DNA of 64,000 bases from Caballeronia sp. SL2Y3. Its GTDB lineage: Bacteria; Pseudomonadota; Gammaproteobacteria; Burkholderiales; Burkholderiaceae. The translations under genes were made by a program, and so were the position numbers. A model generated the notes under the pieces. The model had not been told where the DNA came from, did not search any database, and was given only the letters and a program-made list of their open reading frames with translations. How positions within the stretch are numbered: the first letter of the stretch is position 1; every line of letters begins with the position of its first letter. Shown here piece after piece: positions 46,520 through 57,870 of the stretch. Where the stretch lies: positions 62,001-126,000 of the forward strand of contig NZ_CP084261.1 in assembly GCF_022879575.1 (NCBI RefSeq), read 5' to 3'.

Positions 46520-46526
46520 TGCTCTC

Positions 46527-49500
46527 TTATTTCTTCTTGAAACCTAATATCGGGTGGTATCTCCAGCCATCATCCGACTGCGGCAAGCTGACGGTCGCCA
46601 TACTTTTGGCGCTGTTTGAAAGACTCTGATCTTGAACGGTGGCCCATTGCCGCAGCAGGTCGATCAGGTCGACATGGAACCATGGGCCAATATGGGGACC
46701 GCTCAGATCGGAGTCCGGAATCATAAAAAGGAGGTTGCGTATATCGACGAATAGCGCTTTCTTGCCCTTCGACTGATCGATGACACGATGCAGGCGCAAC
46801 TTGTCCTCATCTTCCGTAGGCAGCAACACCACGTCTTCCCGTGGCTGAGACTCGCGACGAAATCGCTGCAACTGCGGCAGTACACCGGTCAGCCAGATTC
46901 GCGTCTGCCGGCCTTCCCGACTGTACCAATGCCGTGTGGCATCGCGGGAGACGGGCGTGCAGAGCCGGCTGGTTTCGTCGCGCGGCAACATGGTGTCACG
47001 GATGCGGGCGTGCTCTAGGTCGGCCAGACGGGAACGCGGATGCAGCGTTTTCGGCTGCTGAATGCGGGGCTGCGCATCGATAGGCCAATCATTGTCGGAA
47101 GGAGGCAGATCCAGCAAGCTGCCTAACTGATGCGACTCCAAATGGAAAAACTCCTGGGAGTCTTTTACGTGGTCAGCTCGATCGCCGGTGCGTCTGTTCA
47201 TCTCGAAGCCGGGCTTGCAGAAGACGGGGTCCGCTTCGCCGCGCCGCTCGAAGTAGCGCAAGTTCGTATCGAATAGCGCGATGTTCGCCCGCTCGACGGA
47301 CCCGGACCGATGGCGTCGTACACGCCCAGCAAGCTGAATGAACAAGCGCATCGACGACGGTTCGGCGATCGCCCAATCCGCATCCCAGTCTCGACCGACT
47401 TCGCAGACCGGCGACGCAAGGACCACGTACATGTGATGCGGCTCATCGTGCGCTTCCAGCAAAGCGCGCACGGAAGGATGCCGCACCGATGAATTTCTCT
47501 CGTGCGCGCTCGGGCGGCGATCGAACACGGCATCCAACTGCTGCTCGATATGCGAGCGCGCGATGAGCGGAAACTGTGAGTGATACACGCAAAGGTGCAC
47601 GCGCACGCCCTCCGCCGGAGAGCCCTGCCGATACATCGCCAGTGCGACATCGAATAGCGCGTCGATATTGGCCATCCGAATCAGGCCGAAACTCACACGC
47701 TTGCCTGTTGCGGCGTCGACGGTGTGGTTCTGCGCGTCTTGGTGCAAGGTCCACGCGCGCTCAAGTGCAAGCGACGCGAACGCTCCACGGCGCTTCTGCT
47801 TGCGCATCGCTTTCCATTCCTGCACAGGCACTTTTATCAGTTGGACTCGTCGCCGGACTTCCGCCTTGGACAGATGTAAGCAGCGCTTTTGCACGAACGC
47901 ATCATGCACTGCTGAGAATTCGTCGCCACTGGCGCAGTCGGCATGCGATTGCGCGAACTCGTCGACCCACAAGCAGGCGACACGGGGAGGTTCATCGGGC
48001 CGTTCGCCGCGGTTACGTTGATAGTGACGCCGACCATCCAGATAGGCGAGATACAGCCCTTGCACCAGCGCCGGCGGCAAGGTAGCTGAAGACAACAGCA
48101 CGCGTGAACCCAGAAGCCCCGCCCAATGCACGAGTCGCGTCAGCGCGGGAAGGTCGTCCATATCGAAGTCGTCCGGCTCGTCGAGAACCAGATCGCCAGT
48201 CATCAGCCGCAGCATCGGTGCAATCTGGCGCCCTCCGCGCAGGCTCTCGGTGGCGGGCGTCAGGTGGTCGACGGTGCAGACGAGCAATGGGGCCGCGATC
48301 AACGAACGCATCTGCGCATCATCGACTAATCGCTGTAGAAGCGGATGGCGGTCGTTGCCCTCGAAGAGCACCTGCCCGCCTTCGTCGAGCAAGTCCTGAG
48401 CGGATGCAGATCCGGTCGCTTCGGCCTCACTCTCTCTATATTCGAACAACGCGCGGCTCGCCGCTCCGCCTACCTTGATGGCTAGTTGTTCGTCGTTCAG
48501 CGCGAGATCACGCTGGAAGCTGCGCCCCGTTTGCAACGTGAGCGTACGCAGGCCGATTGCAAACGCACAGCGCATGCCCAACTGTGGGTCGGCAAGCGCG
48601 TTCATGATCCGTGCGTTACCGAGTGTTTTGCCACAGCCCGTCGATGCCATGTTGACCACGAACGCACCATGCTCGGCCGCACGTAGCCGTACACCGGCAG
48701 CGAGATCGGTTGCTTTGTCCTGCCATTGGAAGCGAGGATCGGAGTTTCGCTTCTTGAGACCGCGATGGTTTTGAAGCGCCGGCAGGCAGCGCGCCAGCGT
48801 CGGCAGCGAACGCGCCACGAGCGAAGCGTGTGCTTGCACACCGAGCAGGTGCTCATCTAGCGTTTGATTGAACGACAGACTCGGCAACTGGTCACGGCTG
48901 GCGTGACGGCGCGTATTCGCGTACAGCGGATAGTCTGGATTGAGATACGGCTTGCGACGCGCTTCGTCTTCGATGCTCGAATAATGATGATCCGCAAGCA
49001 TCAGGCATAACCGCGACACGTGCATCACGAACGGATCGTCCAACGCGGTGGACATGTCTGCTTTCGGGAGGTCCAGTAGCTTACGTGCGTAGCGCGCCGC
49101 TTGTTTCCGCCAAGAAGATGTCGCAACCGGCAGGCCGAAGGCAAACGACCAGTGAGCTTCCAATACGGCACGCGACACGTCTTCGCGAGGCTCGTTCCAG
49201 TCCGCGTCAACTCGACCGAGTAAATCGGGCAGTTCATGCTGATGCATCGATCTGAGGTTGGCTCCGAAACGACGCCAGCGGTGCTCCGGCTCCTCGAGAT
49301 CGGCGTCCACGTTGCCGTCCTCTTTCCTGACCGGCTTGCACGGCATGCGGTGATGCGTCACGATCAGCCATGCCACGGCCTGCGCCAAAGGCGGCATGGT
49401 GGCGAACGGCAAGCGACTGCCCGTTTGTAGCTGATCGAGCCCGTCGCGCAGCAGGCGGCCGCCTCGGTGATCGAGCCACTGCGTCTCGAACGCCTGCACG

Positions 49501-50048
49501 TCGGTGGACGCATCCGCACAGGATGCCAGACGACGCAGCCAGTCCGCATCGTCCTGCGCGTCTCCGACGAACGCCTGAAACAAGCGCACCGATACCCATT
49601 CATGGCGGTAGTGATTGCGCTCCCTCAAGCCGGGATTGCGCAATCGGTCCTGAAAAGCCCGGGAGGATTTGCCCAAGTCATGCAGCAGAGCGGCTAGCGC
49701 GGTCAGTGCCGACATCGCGGGTAGGCGGTGCCACGTCGTTTCATCGTCGGCACGCAGCACGTCGTTCGCGGTGAGATTCGTCGGCACTGCGCCTTCAGCA
49801 TTGAATTGCCGCGCATCACCGACAATCCACAAGAGCTCGCTGTGGTCACGCCCGCGTATCCAGTGGCAAGCGACGGCCGTGTTCTTGCGCGCGCTCTGAC
49901 GCAACAGCTTTCGTACCGTCTCGAGTCCCGCTTGCGTGATCGGTGTCTGCCAGGTGCGATCGCCGCGCCGTTCAGCGAATTGATCGAGAATGCGTCGCGT
50001 CTCATTGAGCGCGCGCTTGGTACATTGTGAGACGAACAGCACATTCAT
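46527..50048 (-). CDS. cas3: Cas2-Cas3 fusion nuclease-helicase (type I-F)
   Basis: The 1173-residue protein has an N-terminal Cas2-like domain (residues 1-95, MNVLFVSQCTKRALNETRRI), an HD nuclease domain with LLHDLGKSSRAFQDRL (His-Asp at 123-124), and a superfamily 2 helicase with Walker A ASTGCGKT near residue 470, the DExx box LVLDEPDDFD and motif VI QLAGRVRRHR. The C-terminal region ends WRYHPILGFKKK. It joins Cas1 in spacer acquisition and degrades DNA marked by the Csy complex. Its ATG overlaps the cas1 stop (ATGA). Confidence 0.98.
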   Translation of the reverse strand: MNVLFVSQCTKRALNETRRILDQFAERRGDRTWQTPITQAGLETVRKLLRQSARKNTAVACHWIRGRDHSELLWIVGDARQFNAEGAVPTNLTANDVLRADDETTWHRLPAMSALTALAALLHDLGKSSRAFQDRLRNPGLRERNHYRHEWVSVRLFQAFVGDAQDDADWLRRLASCADASTDVQAFETQWLDHRGGRLLRDGLDQLQTGSRLPFATMPPLAQAVAWLIVTHHRMPCKPVRKEDGNVDADLEEPEHRWRRFGANLRSMHQHELPDLLGRVDADWNEPREDVSRAVLEAHWSFAFGLPVATSSWRKQAARYARKLLDLPKADMSTALDDPFVMHVSRLCLMLADHHYSSIEDEARRKPYLNPDYPLYANTRRHASRDQLPSLSFNQTLDEHLLGVQAHASLVARSLPTLARCLPALQNHRGLKKRNSDPRFQWQDKATDLAAGVRLRAAEHGAFVVNMASTGCGKTLGNARIMNALADPQLGMRCAFAIGLRTLTLQTGRSFQRDLALNDEQLAIKVGGAASRALFEYRESEAEATGSASAQDLLDEGGQVLFEGNDRHPLLQRLVDDAQMRSLIAAPLLVCTVDHLTPATESLRGGRQIAPMLRLMTGDLVLDEPDDFDMDDLPALTRLVHWAGLLGSRVLLSSATLPPALVQGLYLAYLDGRRHYQRNRGERPDEPPRVACLWVDEFAQSHADCASGDEFSAVHDAFVQKRCLHLSKAEVRRRVQLIKVPVQEWKAMRKQKRRGAFASLALERAWTLHQDAQNHTVDAATGKRVSFGLIRMANIDALFDVALAMYRQGSPAEGVRVHLCVYHSQFPLIARSHIEQQLDAVFDRRPSAHERNSSVRHPSVRALLEAHDEPHHMYVVLASPVCEVGRDWDADWAIAEPSSMRLFIQLAGRVRRHRSGSVERANIALFDTNLRYFERRGEADPVFCKPGFEMNRRTGDRADHVKDSQEFFHLESHQLGSLLDLPPSDNDWPIDAQPRIQQPKTLHPRSRLADLEHARIRDTMLPRDETSRLCTPVSRDATRHWYSREGRQTRIWLTGVLPQLQRFRRESQPREDVVLLPTEDEDKLRLHRVIDQSKGKKALFVDIRNLLFMIPDSDLSGPHIGPWFHVDLIDLLRQWATVQDQSLSNSAKSMATVSLPQSDDGWRYHPILGFKKK

Positions 50049-51037
50049 GCATGAACGTCCGACGTGGTCGCACGACCGGCTGTTTCGATCGCGATGGTCT
50101 TGAGCGTGTCGATGATGAAGTCCAGTGACTCATCGCGCGTCAGTGCCTCGATGCACTGACGGCGGAACTGTTGCTCGTCGTCCCCGCGCATGGCCGACAA
50201 AAACGCCTGCGGCAGAATCACGGCATCCTTGATCAAATCGGCTGCATCGAACACGAGCGCACCGCGCCGCGTTTTGCCGTGCAATACGGCCAGTCCATGC
50301 GGCAGGCCCAAAACCCAGGTCGCGGTGGCGCCAAGGCCGTAGCCCAGGTAGTTGCCGTGATCGAGGAAACGATTGGCGGCATCGGTGCCGCTGCCATGTT
50401 TCGCGCGAGTGAATTCGCCGTAGCCGACGGTGTCCACCGCGAGCTTGAACAGAGCTTTGGTCAGGCGAGCTTCGACGGTGAGCAGCACGGCCGAGTCAGG
50501 TGCGTGCGCGATTTGATCGACAGCCTGCCGCAGAAGTGCCTGCAGACGGTCGATGTCGACGGCGAATCCGGTTTCGCGCAACGGGCGTGCGGTCCACGCC
50601 TGCTGAAGGCGTTCGAGGCGTTTGCTTTGCAACTGCTTGGCGGCGTCCAGGCGCAGCGCATCGTCGAACCAGAAGCGAACCCACGCCTGAAGATACTCGG
50701 TCGGCCGGTATTCGCTTTGAGGCGACATCCACGCCACTTCGACATCAGTTTCGTTCGCGCTGAAGAGCGGCGTGCCGCCACCGCCGCAAAAGCCCACCAG
50801 CACTCCCGCTTTGGCGAGTTCGCGCATGGCCGCTTGCGTGACTGAAGTGCCTGTGCCGAGCAGAATGCTCGTGGTGTTGGCGATCGGAATGTTCCAGTAC
50901 AGGCTCTTGTTACCCGCATCAGTCACATATTCGACGCGTCCACCTTTCACGAGTACGCGGCAATGTTCCAAGTAGTACAGGTTGGCGCGCTTCGAATGCA
51001 GGATGGTCTTAAGGTCCGTAGTCCGTATCGATTCCAT
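50045..51037 (-). CDS. cas1: Cas1 spacer integrase (type I-F)
   Basis: The 330-residue protein has the complete metal site: Glu189 in LTVEARLTKALFKL, His253 in VLHGKTRRGALVFD, and Asp264/Asp267 in FDAADLIKD, aligned one residue from Pseudomonas Cas1. NIPIANTTSILLGTGTSVTQAAM is the usual N-terminal segment. I set the start at ATG 51037, preceded by CCAAGGCAGC; the frame runs on to a TTG at 51067 without a ribosome site. It is the first cas gene and lies about 145 bp after the decayed end of array 2. Confidence 0.97.
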   Translation of the reverse strand: MESIRTTDLKTILHSKRANLYYLEHCRVLVKGGRVEYVTDAGNKSLYWNIPIANTTSILLGTGTSVTQAAMRELAKAGVLVGFCGGGGTPLFSANETDVEVAWMSPQSEYRPTEYLQAWVRFWFDDALRLDAAKQLQSKRLERLQQAWTARPLRETGFAVDIDRLQALLRQAVDQIAHAPDSAVLLTVEARLTKALFKLAVDTVGYGEFTRAKHGSGTDAANRFLDHGNYLGYGLGATATWVLGLPHGLAVLHGKTRRGALVFDAADLIKDAVILPQAFLSAMRGDDEQQFRRQCIEALTRDESLDFIIDTLKTIAIETAGRATTSDVHA

Positions 51038-51180
51038 GCTGCCTTGGTTGCTCGCGAAAGAGTTCAATTGGTGATTGCGGGATCGACTCTAGCAGAGGAG
51101 TACTCGATTCTCGTACTCGGGAATCGTCAATTTTGCGCCAACGCAAGGACTGCGAGTTTTGTGCATCGCCTTTCCAACTG

Positions 51181-54100
51181 CTTTGTAGCTGCCTGGCGGC
51201 AGAGAACTACGCACTCAATATCCGAATGCCGGTCCGGTTGTGCTCTTCTAAGCTGCCTACGCGGCAGCGAACATCAAGTGCAAGACGGTCGGCTTCAACG
51301 ACTGTTTCTAAGCTGCCTACGCGGCAGCGAACCGCGGACTGCTGGCGGAGCGTGGGCCGATGACTTTCTAAGCTGCCTACGCGGCAGCGAACAAGCCACA
51401 GGCGATCGCCGGTCTGACCGAACGTTTCTAAGCTGCCTACGCGGCAGCGAACCTCTCCGATGAGCCATGCCCAAGCGGGCCAAATTTTTAAGCTGCCTAC
51501 GCGGCAGCGAACAAGCCGCGATCTGCGCCGCGCTGACGCCATCCCTTCTAAGCTGCCTACCCGGCAGCGAACTTTTCCACCTTGGACAGCTTGTCATCGA
51601 CCTTTTTCTAAGCTGCCTACCCGGCAGCGAACAGTCCGCCACCGCCTTTAGTGCGTGCGCTAAGTTTCTAAGCTGCCTACGCGGCAGCGAACGATGGGTC
51701 TGTGGTGATCAATACTTCGCCGCCTTTCTAAGCTGCCTACGCGGCAGCGAACAGACTTGGCCGCGATGGGGTTCGATGCGGAATTTTCTAAGCTGCCTAC
51801 GCGGCAGCGAACCGCGATGTTGAGCGCGGTGAGTCGTTCATACATTTCTAAGCTGCCTACGCGGCAGCGAACAACCGCCGATACCGCCGCCCACAAGTGC
51901 GCAATTTCTGAGCTGCCTACGCGGCAGCGAACGCTACAGAAAATAGGAGTTTTCGCGTTTGCGCTTTCTAAGCTGCCTACGCGGCAGCGAACTACTGCGA
52001 GGTCTTCGCACCCGCGCAAGCGAATTTCTAAGCTGCCTACGCGGCAGCGAACGGCGAGGTTGCGGCGGCCGTTGAAGACGGCGAATTTCTAAGCTGCCTA
52101 CGCGGCAGCGAACGGACTTTCCGGCGTCTTTCGCATCCTTCGATATTTCTAAGCTGCCTACGCGGCAGCGAACGGAACCGTCGTGGTGCGCTTCATGATG
52201 GACGATTTCTAAGCTGCCTACGCGGCAGCGAACGCGAGTGCTGAGATTTATGGGACGCAGCCGAGTTTCTAAGCTGCCTACGCGGCAGCGAACAATCTGC
52301 TCAATCCTATCGTTCAGAACGAATTTTTCTAAGCTGCCTACGCGGCAGCGAACGCGAGGCTCCACTTGACGAACGGCTGCGAGCATTTCTAAGCTGCCTA
52401 CGCGGCAGCGAACATTGCGCAGATCGTCGACGAGTCGCGCGCGGTTTTCTAAGCTGCCTACGCGGCAGCGAACTTGAACGGGGATGCGGTCGAGCCGGGC
52501 ACCGTTTTCTAAGCTGCCTACGCGGCAGCGAACGACGATTTGGACAGCACGGACGCGGTCGTCGATTTCTAAGCTGCCTACGCGGCAGCGAACCATGCGG
52601 ACTCGGGCGTCGTAGTCCGCGGTATTTTCTAAGCTGCCTACGCGGCAGCGAACACCATCTTCTCGGTATATGGAATCGCGTCAAATTTCTAAGCTGCCTA
52701 CGCGGCAGCGAACGGTCTTCGGCCACTCGGCCGAGTGGTGGATCACTTTCTAAGCTGCCTACGCGGCAGCGAACGATAGCCGCCGCTCGATGCGGTCGGC
52801 GCACTATTTCTAAGCTGCCTACGCGGCAGCGAACTGGCGCGCTGCCCGTCGTCGGCTCGATCACATTTTCTAAGCTGCCTACGCGGCAGCGAACAGCCGG
52901 CAATCCTCTTCGTTTGCGGGCGGCCATTTCTAAGCTGCCTACGCGGCAGCGAACATCAAGCGCTTCCGCGACGAGACGCTTCAGATTTTCTAAGCTGCCT
53001 ACGCGGCAGCGAACAAAGATCACGAAGAATTCGCATCGAAGCGCGATTTCTAAGCTGCCTACGCGGCAGCGAACTATGCTCCCTGCGGGCTCAACTCGAG
53101 CTCAGTTTTCTAAGCTGCCTACGCGGCAGCGAACTACGCGGCCTTCATTTCCGCATTTCTCGCGAGTTTTCTAAGCTGCCTACGCGGCAGCGAACGTTGC
53201 TCCCTGCGGATGATCGCGCAGCAGCATTTTCTAAGCTGCCTACGCGGCAGCGAACGCGTACAGGCGTGGCTTTCCTACTGCGATGATTTTCTAAGCTGCC
53301 TACGCGGCAGCGAACCGCCCGACCGGTTTCTCGATGCGAGCCGGACATTTCTAAGCTGCCTACGCGGCAGCGAACTCTGGCATGCGATCACTGCTTGGAC
53401 TCAGCAATTTCTAAGCTGCCTACGCGGCAGCGAACGATCGCGGCATTCGAAGCGTTCGGCGTCACGAATTTCTAAGCTGCCTACGCGGCAGCGAACAGGC
53501 CGTGCTTCATGGCGTTGAAGCGCGTGCGTTTCTAAGCTGCCTACGCGGCAGCGAACTGTGAGGTCCATCGACTCCCCGATGGGCGCTGTTTCTAAGCTGC
53601 CTACGCGGCAGCGAATTTAGCGTGTCTTTGTCTATGACCCATTGCATTTTTCTAAGCTGCCTTCGCGGCAGCGAATTCTAGATAGCCATAGACGTGCTTC
53701 GGCTTGATTTTCTAAGCTGCCTACGCGGCAGCGAATGCCGATCTGCAGATCCACAACCCGATGACGGATTTCTAAGCTGCCTACGCGGCAGCGAACGCTC
53801 GGCTATCCCGCTGCCGATCTTTCGGAATTTTCTAAGCTGCCTACGCGGCAGCGAACGTGCTGCTGCAGAAGCCCCGCGCATACGCCGATTTCTAAGCTGC
53901 CTACGCGGCAGCGAACCCAAAGTGGTGAACGCATGAGCAAAAACCAATTTTCTAAGCTGCCTACGCGGCAGCGAACCATCGACGCCATAGTCGCGTAGGC
54001 CCCAATACTTTCTAAGCTGCCTACGCGGCAGCGAACTGGGTGAGTAGCACGATGAGACACACTGTCAATTTCTAAGCTGCCTACGCGGCAGCGAACGCGA

Positions 54101-54336
54101 CGTGTCAATCAATGCCGAGTAGACGGCATTTCTAAGCTGCCTACGCGGCAGCGAACGCGCGTGTGAGCGGGTCGGCCTGCATACCTTGTTTCTAAGCTGC
54201 CTACGCGGCAGCGAACCTGTCGGAACGTCAGCGCGCAAAACTGGATATTTTCTAAGCTGCCTACGCGGCAGCGAACCATAAGGAGCCGCAGTTCACGATG
54301 GACTCGCGTTTCTAAGCTGCCTACGCGGCAGCGAAC
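51181..54336 (-). CRISPR. Type I-F CRISPR array 2: 52 repeats plus one decayed, 51 spacers
   Basis: Intact 28-bp repeats start at 51245 and recur every 60 bp, with four steps of 61 bp, up to 54309. Spacers are 32 bp and four are 33 bp. A decayed repeat (51181-51207, one base deleted, several changes) and a 37-bp gap mark the old end. Variant repeats cluster: 51245, 51485, 51545, 51605 and 51905 near the old end, and 53589, 53649 and 53709 all with the last base C changed to T. The leader-side repeat at 54309 is consensus. Same repeat and orientation as array 1. About five times longer than array 1, so it is probably the more active site. Confidence 0.98.
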
Positions 54337-54422
54337 TAGACACAAACGACACCAAACTATTGATCCGCAACAGATTCGCCCGTTGCCAGACTCAGATACC
54401 CAAAACCCCGGCATCGTCGCAA
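54337..54422 (-). promoter_or_regulatory. Leader of CRISPR array 2
   Basis: On the minus strand a promoter-like pair TTGCGA (54417-54422) and TATCTG (54393-54398), 18 bp apart, ends 57 bp from the first repeat. An IHF-like site GATCAATAGTTTG (54353-54365, one mismatch) lies 17 bp from it. The last bases before the repeat (TGTCGTTTG, one or two changes, CTA) are shared with the leader of array 1. The rest of the gap to the gnd terminator (54423-54704) contains nothing that I recognise. Confidence 0.8.
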
Positions 54423-54704
54423 ACCCTTGAATCCAAAGGCTCGAAATAGCCTAACAAGAAAAAGGGTAACTTTGCAGTCGGCAGACTCCCTCTGCACCGT
54501 TCCCGCGATTCTACCGATCGACGCCACAGACCTGCACATCCACTGTGACCGACTGCCTGTCAAAGCGTGTCGCCGGACGCTCAATTACGGGGAAGTCGAC
54601 AAGCGCGCCGCAAGAGTCCATAGCGAGTTGGCGCCGTCGACAGCGCAACCCCCGATGCGTGCTCCGAACCCCGCGAGCGCAACCAAAGCACGACGCCACA
54701 AACG

Positions 54705-54730
54705 AAAAAGCCCCGGCCAAAGCCAGGGCT
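54705..54730 (-). terminator. Rho-independent terminator of gnd
   Basis: On the minus strand AGCCCTGGC and GCCGGGGCT form a 9-bp stem with one G-T pair and a TTTG loop, followed by TTTTTC. It lies about 60 bp after the gnd stop codon and shields the CRISPR leader from read-through. Confidence 0.85.
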
Positions 54731-54788
54731 CCCTCACCACTCAGCGCAACACAAACCGCCCGTCACGCCTAACGCCATCAACAAACAA

Positions 54789-56195
<1,407 letters not shown>

Positions 56196-56479
56196 GCTTG
56201 ATCTCCGAATGACCGAAGCGAGCGCGGCTCGTGGCGCGTGTCGCTTCGGGAAAGAAACGTGTCGATTGAATGCGGGCTTCGCGCGCGAGGGGTCGTCCTC
56301 ATGTCCGACCGGCGAAGGATTGCGCCGCCGCCCGGCCGGTGCGCGAGCGCAGACCGCCCGAATTTACCACTTCGGGCGTTATCCGGCAGCGAGCGCGGTT
56401 GTGCGCGGCGCGTTTCGCCGGCATAGAATGGACGCCCGCCATCGGCGCAACACGCCAAGAGCCACGCTATCAACGAATC

Positions 56480-56821
56480 ATGGCGCTTTCCCGGCGCACG
56501 CGAGCGCATCACTATTCGGTTTATGTCGTCGAACTCTCGGACGCGGTCTGGAACGAGGCGCGCTTTCGTCGTGCAAATCCGGACTACGTGCTCGGCAAGC
56601 CGTTCGTGTATGTCGGCATGACGGGCGTGGACCCGGACGTGCGCTTCGACAAACACAAGGCGGGCATTCAGTCGAACCGTTATGTGCGCGAATTCGGGCT
56701 GCGGCTCTTGCCCCATCTGTACGAGATGTATAACCCGATGCCCTACGACGGCGCGCGCGACATGGAAGTGGAGCTTGCGATCGGCTTGCGCGAGGCGGGC
56801 TACGGCGTCTGGCAGGCATAG
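56480..56821 (+). CDS. Small GIY-YIG-like protein
   Basis: The 113-residue protein has YSVYVVELSDAVW near the start and KPFVYVGMTGVDPDVRFDKHKAG in the middle, which resembles the first strands (GIY...YIG equivalents YVV...YVG) and the following Arg of the GIY-YIG nuclease fold. The conserved catalytic Glu may be in MEVELAIGLREAGYGVW. Function unknown; the similarity is by eye. A longer frame back to 56270 is unlikely because codons there are poor. It is 40 bp before the panE-like gene. Confidence 0.75.
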   Translation: MALSRRTRAHHYSVYVVELSDAVWNEARFRRANPDYVLGKPFVYVGMTGVDPDVRFDKHKAGIQSNRYVREFGLRLLPHLYEMYNPMPYDGARDMEVELAIGLREAGYGVWQA

Positions 56822-56860
56822 CGGAAGACATTGAACAACTATTGCGATATGGAGCGAGAC

Positions 56861-57799
56861 ATGCGGATTCTGGTCGTGGGCGCGGGGACGATCGGCGGTT
56901 ATTTCGGCGCGCGGCTCTTGGAAGCGGGCAGGGACGTGACCTTCCTCGTGCGTGAACGCCGCGCCGAGCGGCTGCGCGAAGGCGGCCTCAACGTTCGAAG
57001 CCCTGAGGGCGATCTCACGTTCGGGAATCCGCCCATCGTTCTCGCGCAGAATATCGACCAGCCTTTCGATCTCATTGTGCTGAGTTGCAAAGCCTACGAT
57101 CTGCAAGGCGCGATCGGTTCGTTCGCACCCGCCGTCGGTCCGAACACGGCCATCTTGCCGCTTCTTAACGGCATGGCTCACCTCGATGCACTCGACGCGC
57201 GTTTCGGCGCCGCGAACGTGCTAGGCGGCCAATGCGTGATCGCCGCGACGCTCGATGCAGAAGGCACCATCGTGCATCTGAACAACATGCAGTCGATGAC
57301 CATCGGCGAGCGCGCGGGCGGCCGGACGCCGCGCATCGACGCCATCGCGCAGCAACTCGGCGGCGCGCGCTTCGAACTGAACGTGAGCGAGAACGTCCTC
57401 CAGTCGATGTGGGACAAGTGGGTCTTTCTCGCGACGCTCGCAAGCGGCACGTGTCTGATGCGCGCGCCGATCGGCGACATCGTGGCGGCGCCGGGCGGCG
57501 AAGATCTGCTGCGGCGGCTTTTCGACGAATGCCGCGGCATTGCCGCCGACAACGGCCACGCGCCCGGCGATGCCGTGCTCGCGCGTGCGCGTGCGTTCTT
57601 CTCCGAGCGCGGTTCGCAGATGACGGCCTCCATGCTGCGCGATATAGAGAACAACGCGCCGATCGAAGCGGACCATATCGTCGGCGATTTGCTTGCGCGG
57701 CGAAAGTCGGCGGTGGATGCGTCGTCGTCCGTGCTCGCAACGGCCTATGCGCATTTGAAGGCATACGAAGCAAGGCGGGCGCGCGCTTCTCAGGCATGA
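56861..57799 (+). CDS. panE: 2-dehydropantoate 2-reductase (ketopantoate reductase family)
   Basis: The 312-residue protein starts with the NADP-binding motif MRILVVGAGTIGGYFGARL and has the family signatures VLSCKAYDL, LPLLNGMAHLDAL, and the C-terminal MWDKWVFLATLASGTCLMR plus SMLRDIENNAPIEADHIVGDLL holding the catalytic Lys and the pantoate-binding Asn/Ser region. It reduces ketopantoate to pantoate for coenzyme A, although Burkholderia carry several paralogues and a different 2-oxo acid substrate is possible. GGAGCGAGAC before 56861 sets the start. Confidence 0.85.
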   Translation: MRILVVGAGTIGGYFGARLLEAGRDVTFLVRERRAERLREGGLNVRSPEGDLTFGNPPIVLAQNIDQPFDLIVLSCKAYDLQGAIGSFAPAVGPNTAILPLLNGMAHLDALDARFGAANVLGGQCVIAATLDAEGTIVHLNNMQSMTIGERAGGRTPRIDAIAQQLGGARFELNVSENVLQSMWDKWVFLATLASGTCLMRAPIGDIVAAPGGEDLLRRLFDECRGIAADNGHAPGDAVLARARAFFSERGSQMTASMLRDIENNAPIEADHIVGDLLARRKSAVDASSSVLATAYAHLKAYEARRARASQA

Positions 57800-57870
57800 A
57801 CCCGTGCGCCGGCCGCTTTTGCCGCGCGGCCCGACGCTGTACGCTCTCGGCTTTTGCTCTTTTCCGCGCC

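Noticed and set aside
41441..54336. Self-targeting spacers against genes in this window
   Set aside because: I saw no full-length match by eye, but a proper alignment of all 61 spacers against the genome was not possible, so no claim is made.
51200..54414. Many repetitive open frames on both strands over array 2
   Set aside because: Same artefact; the region is a CRISPR array and none has a ribosome site or family similarity.
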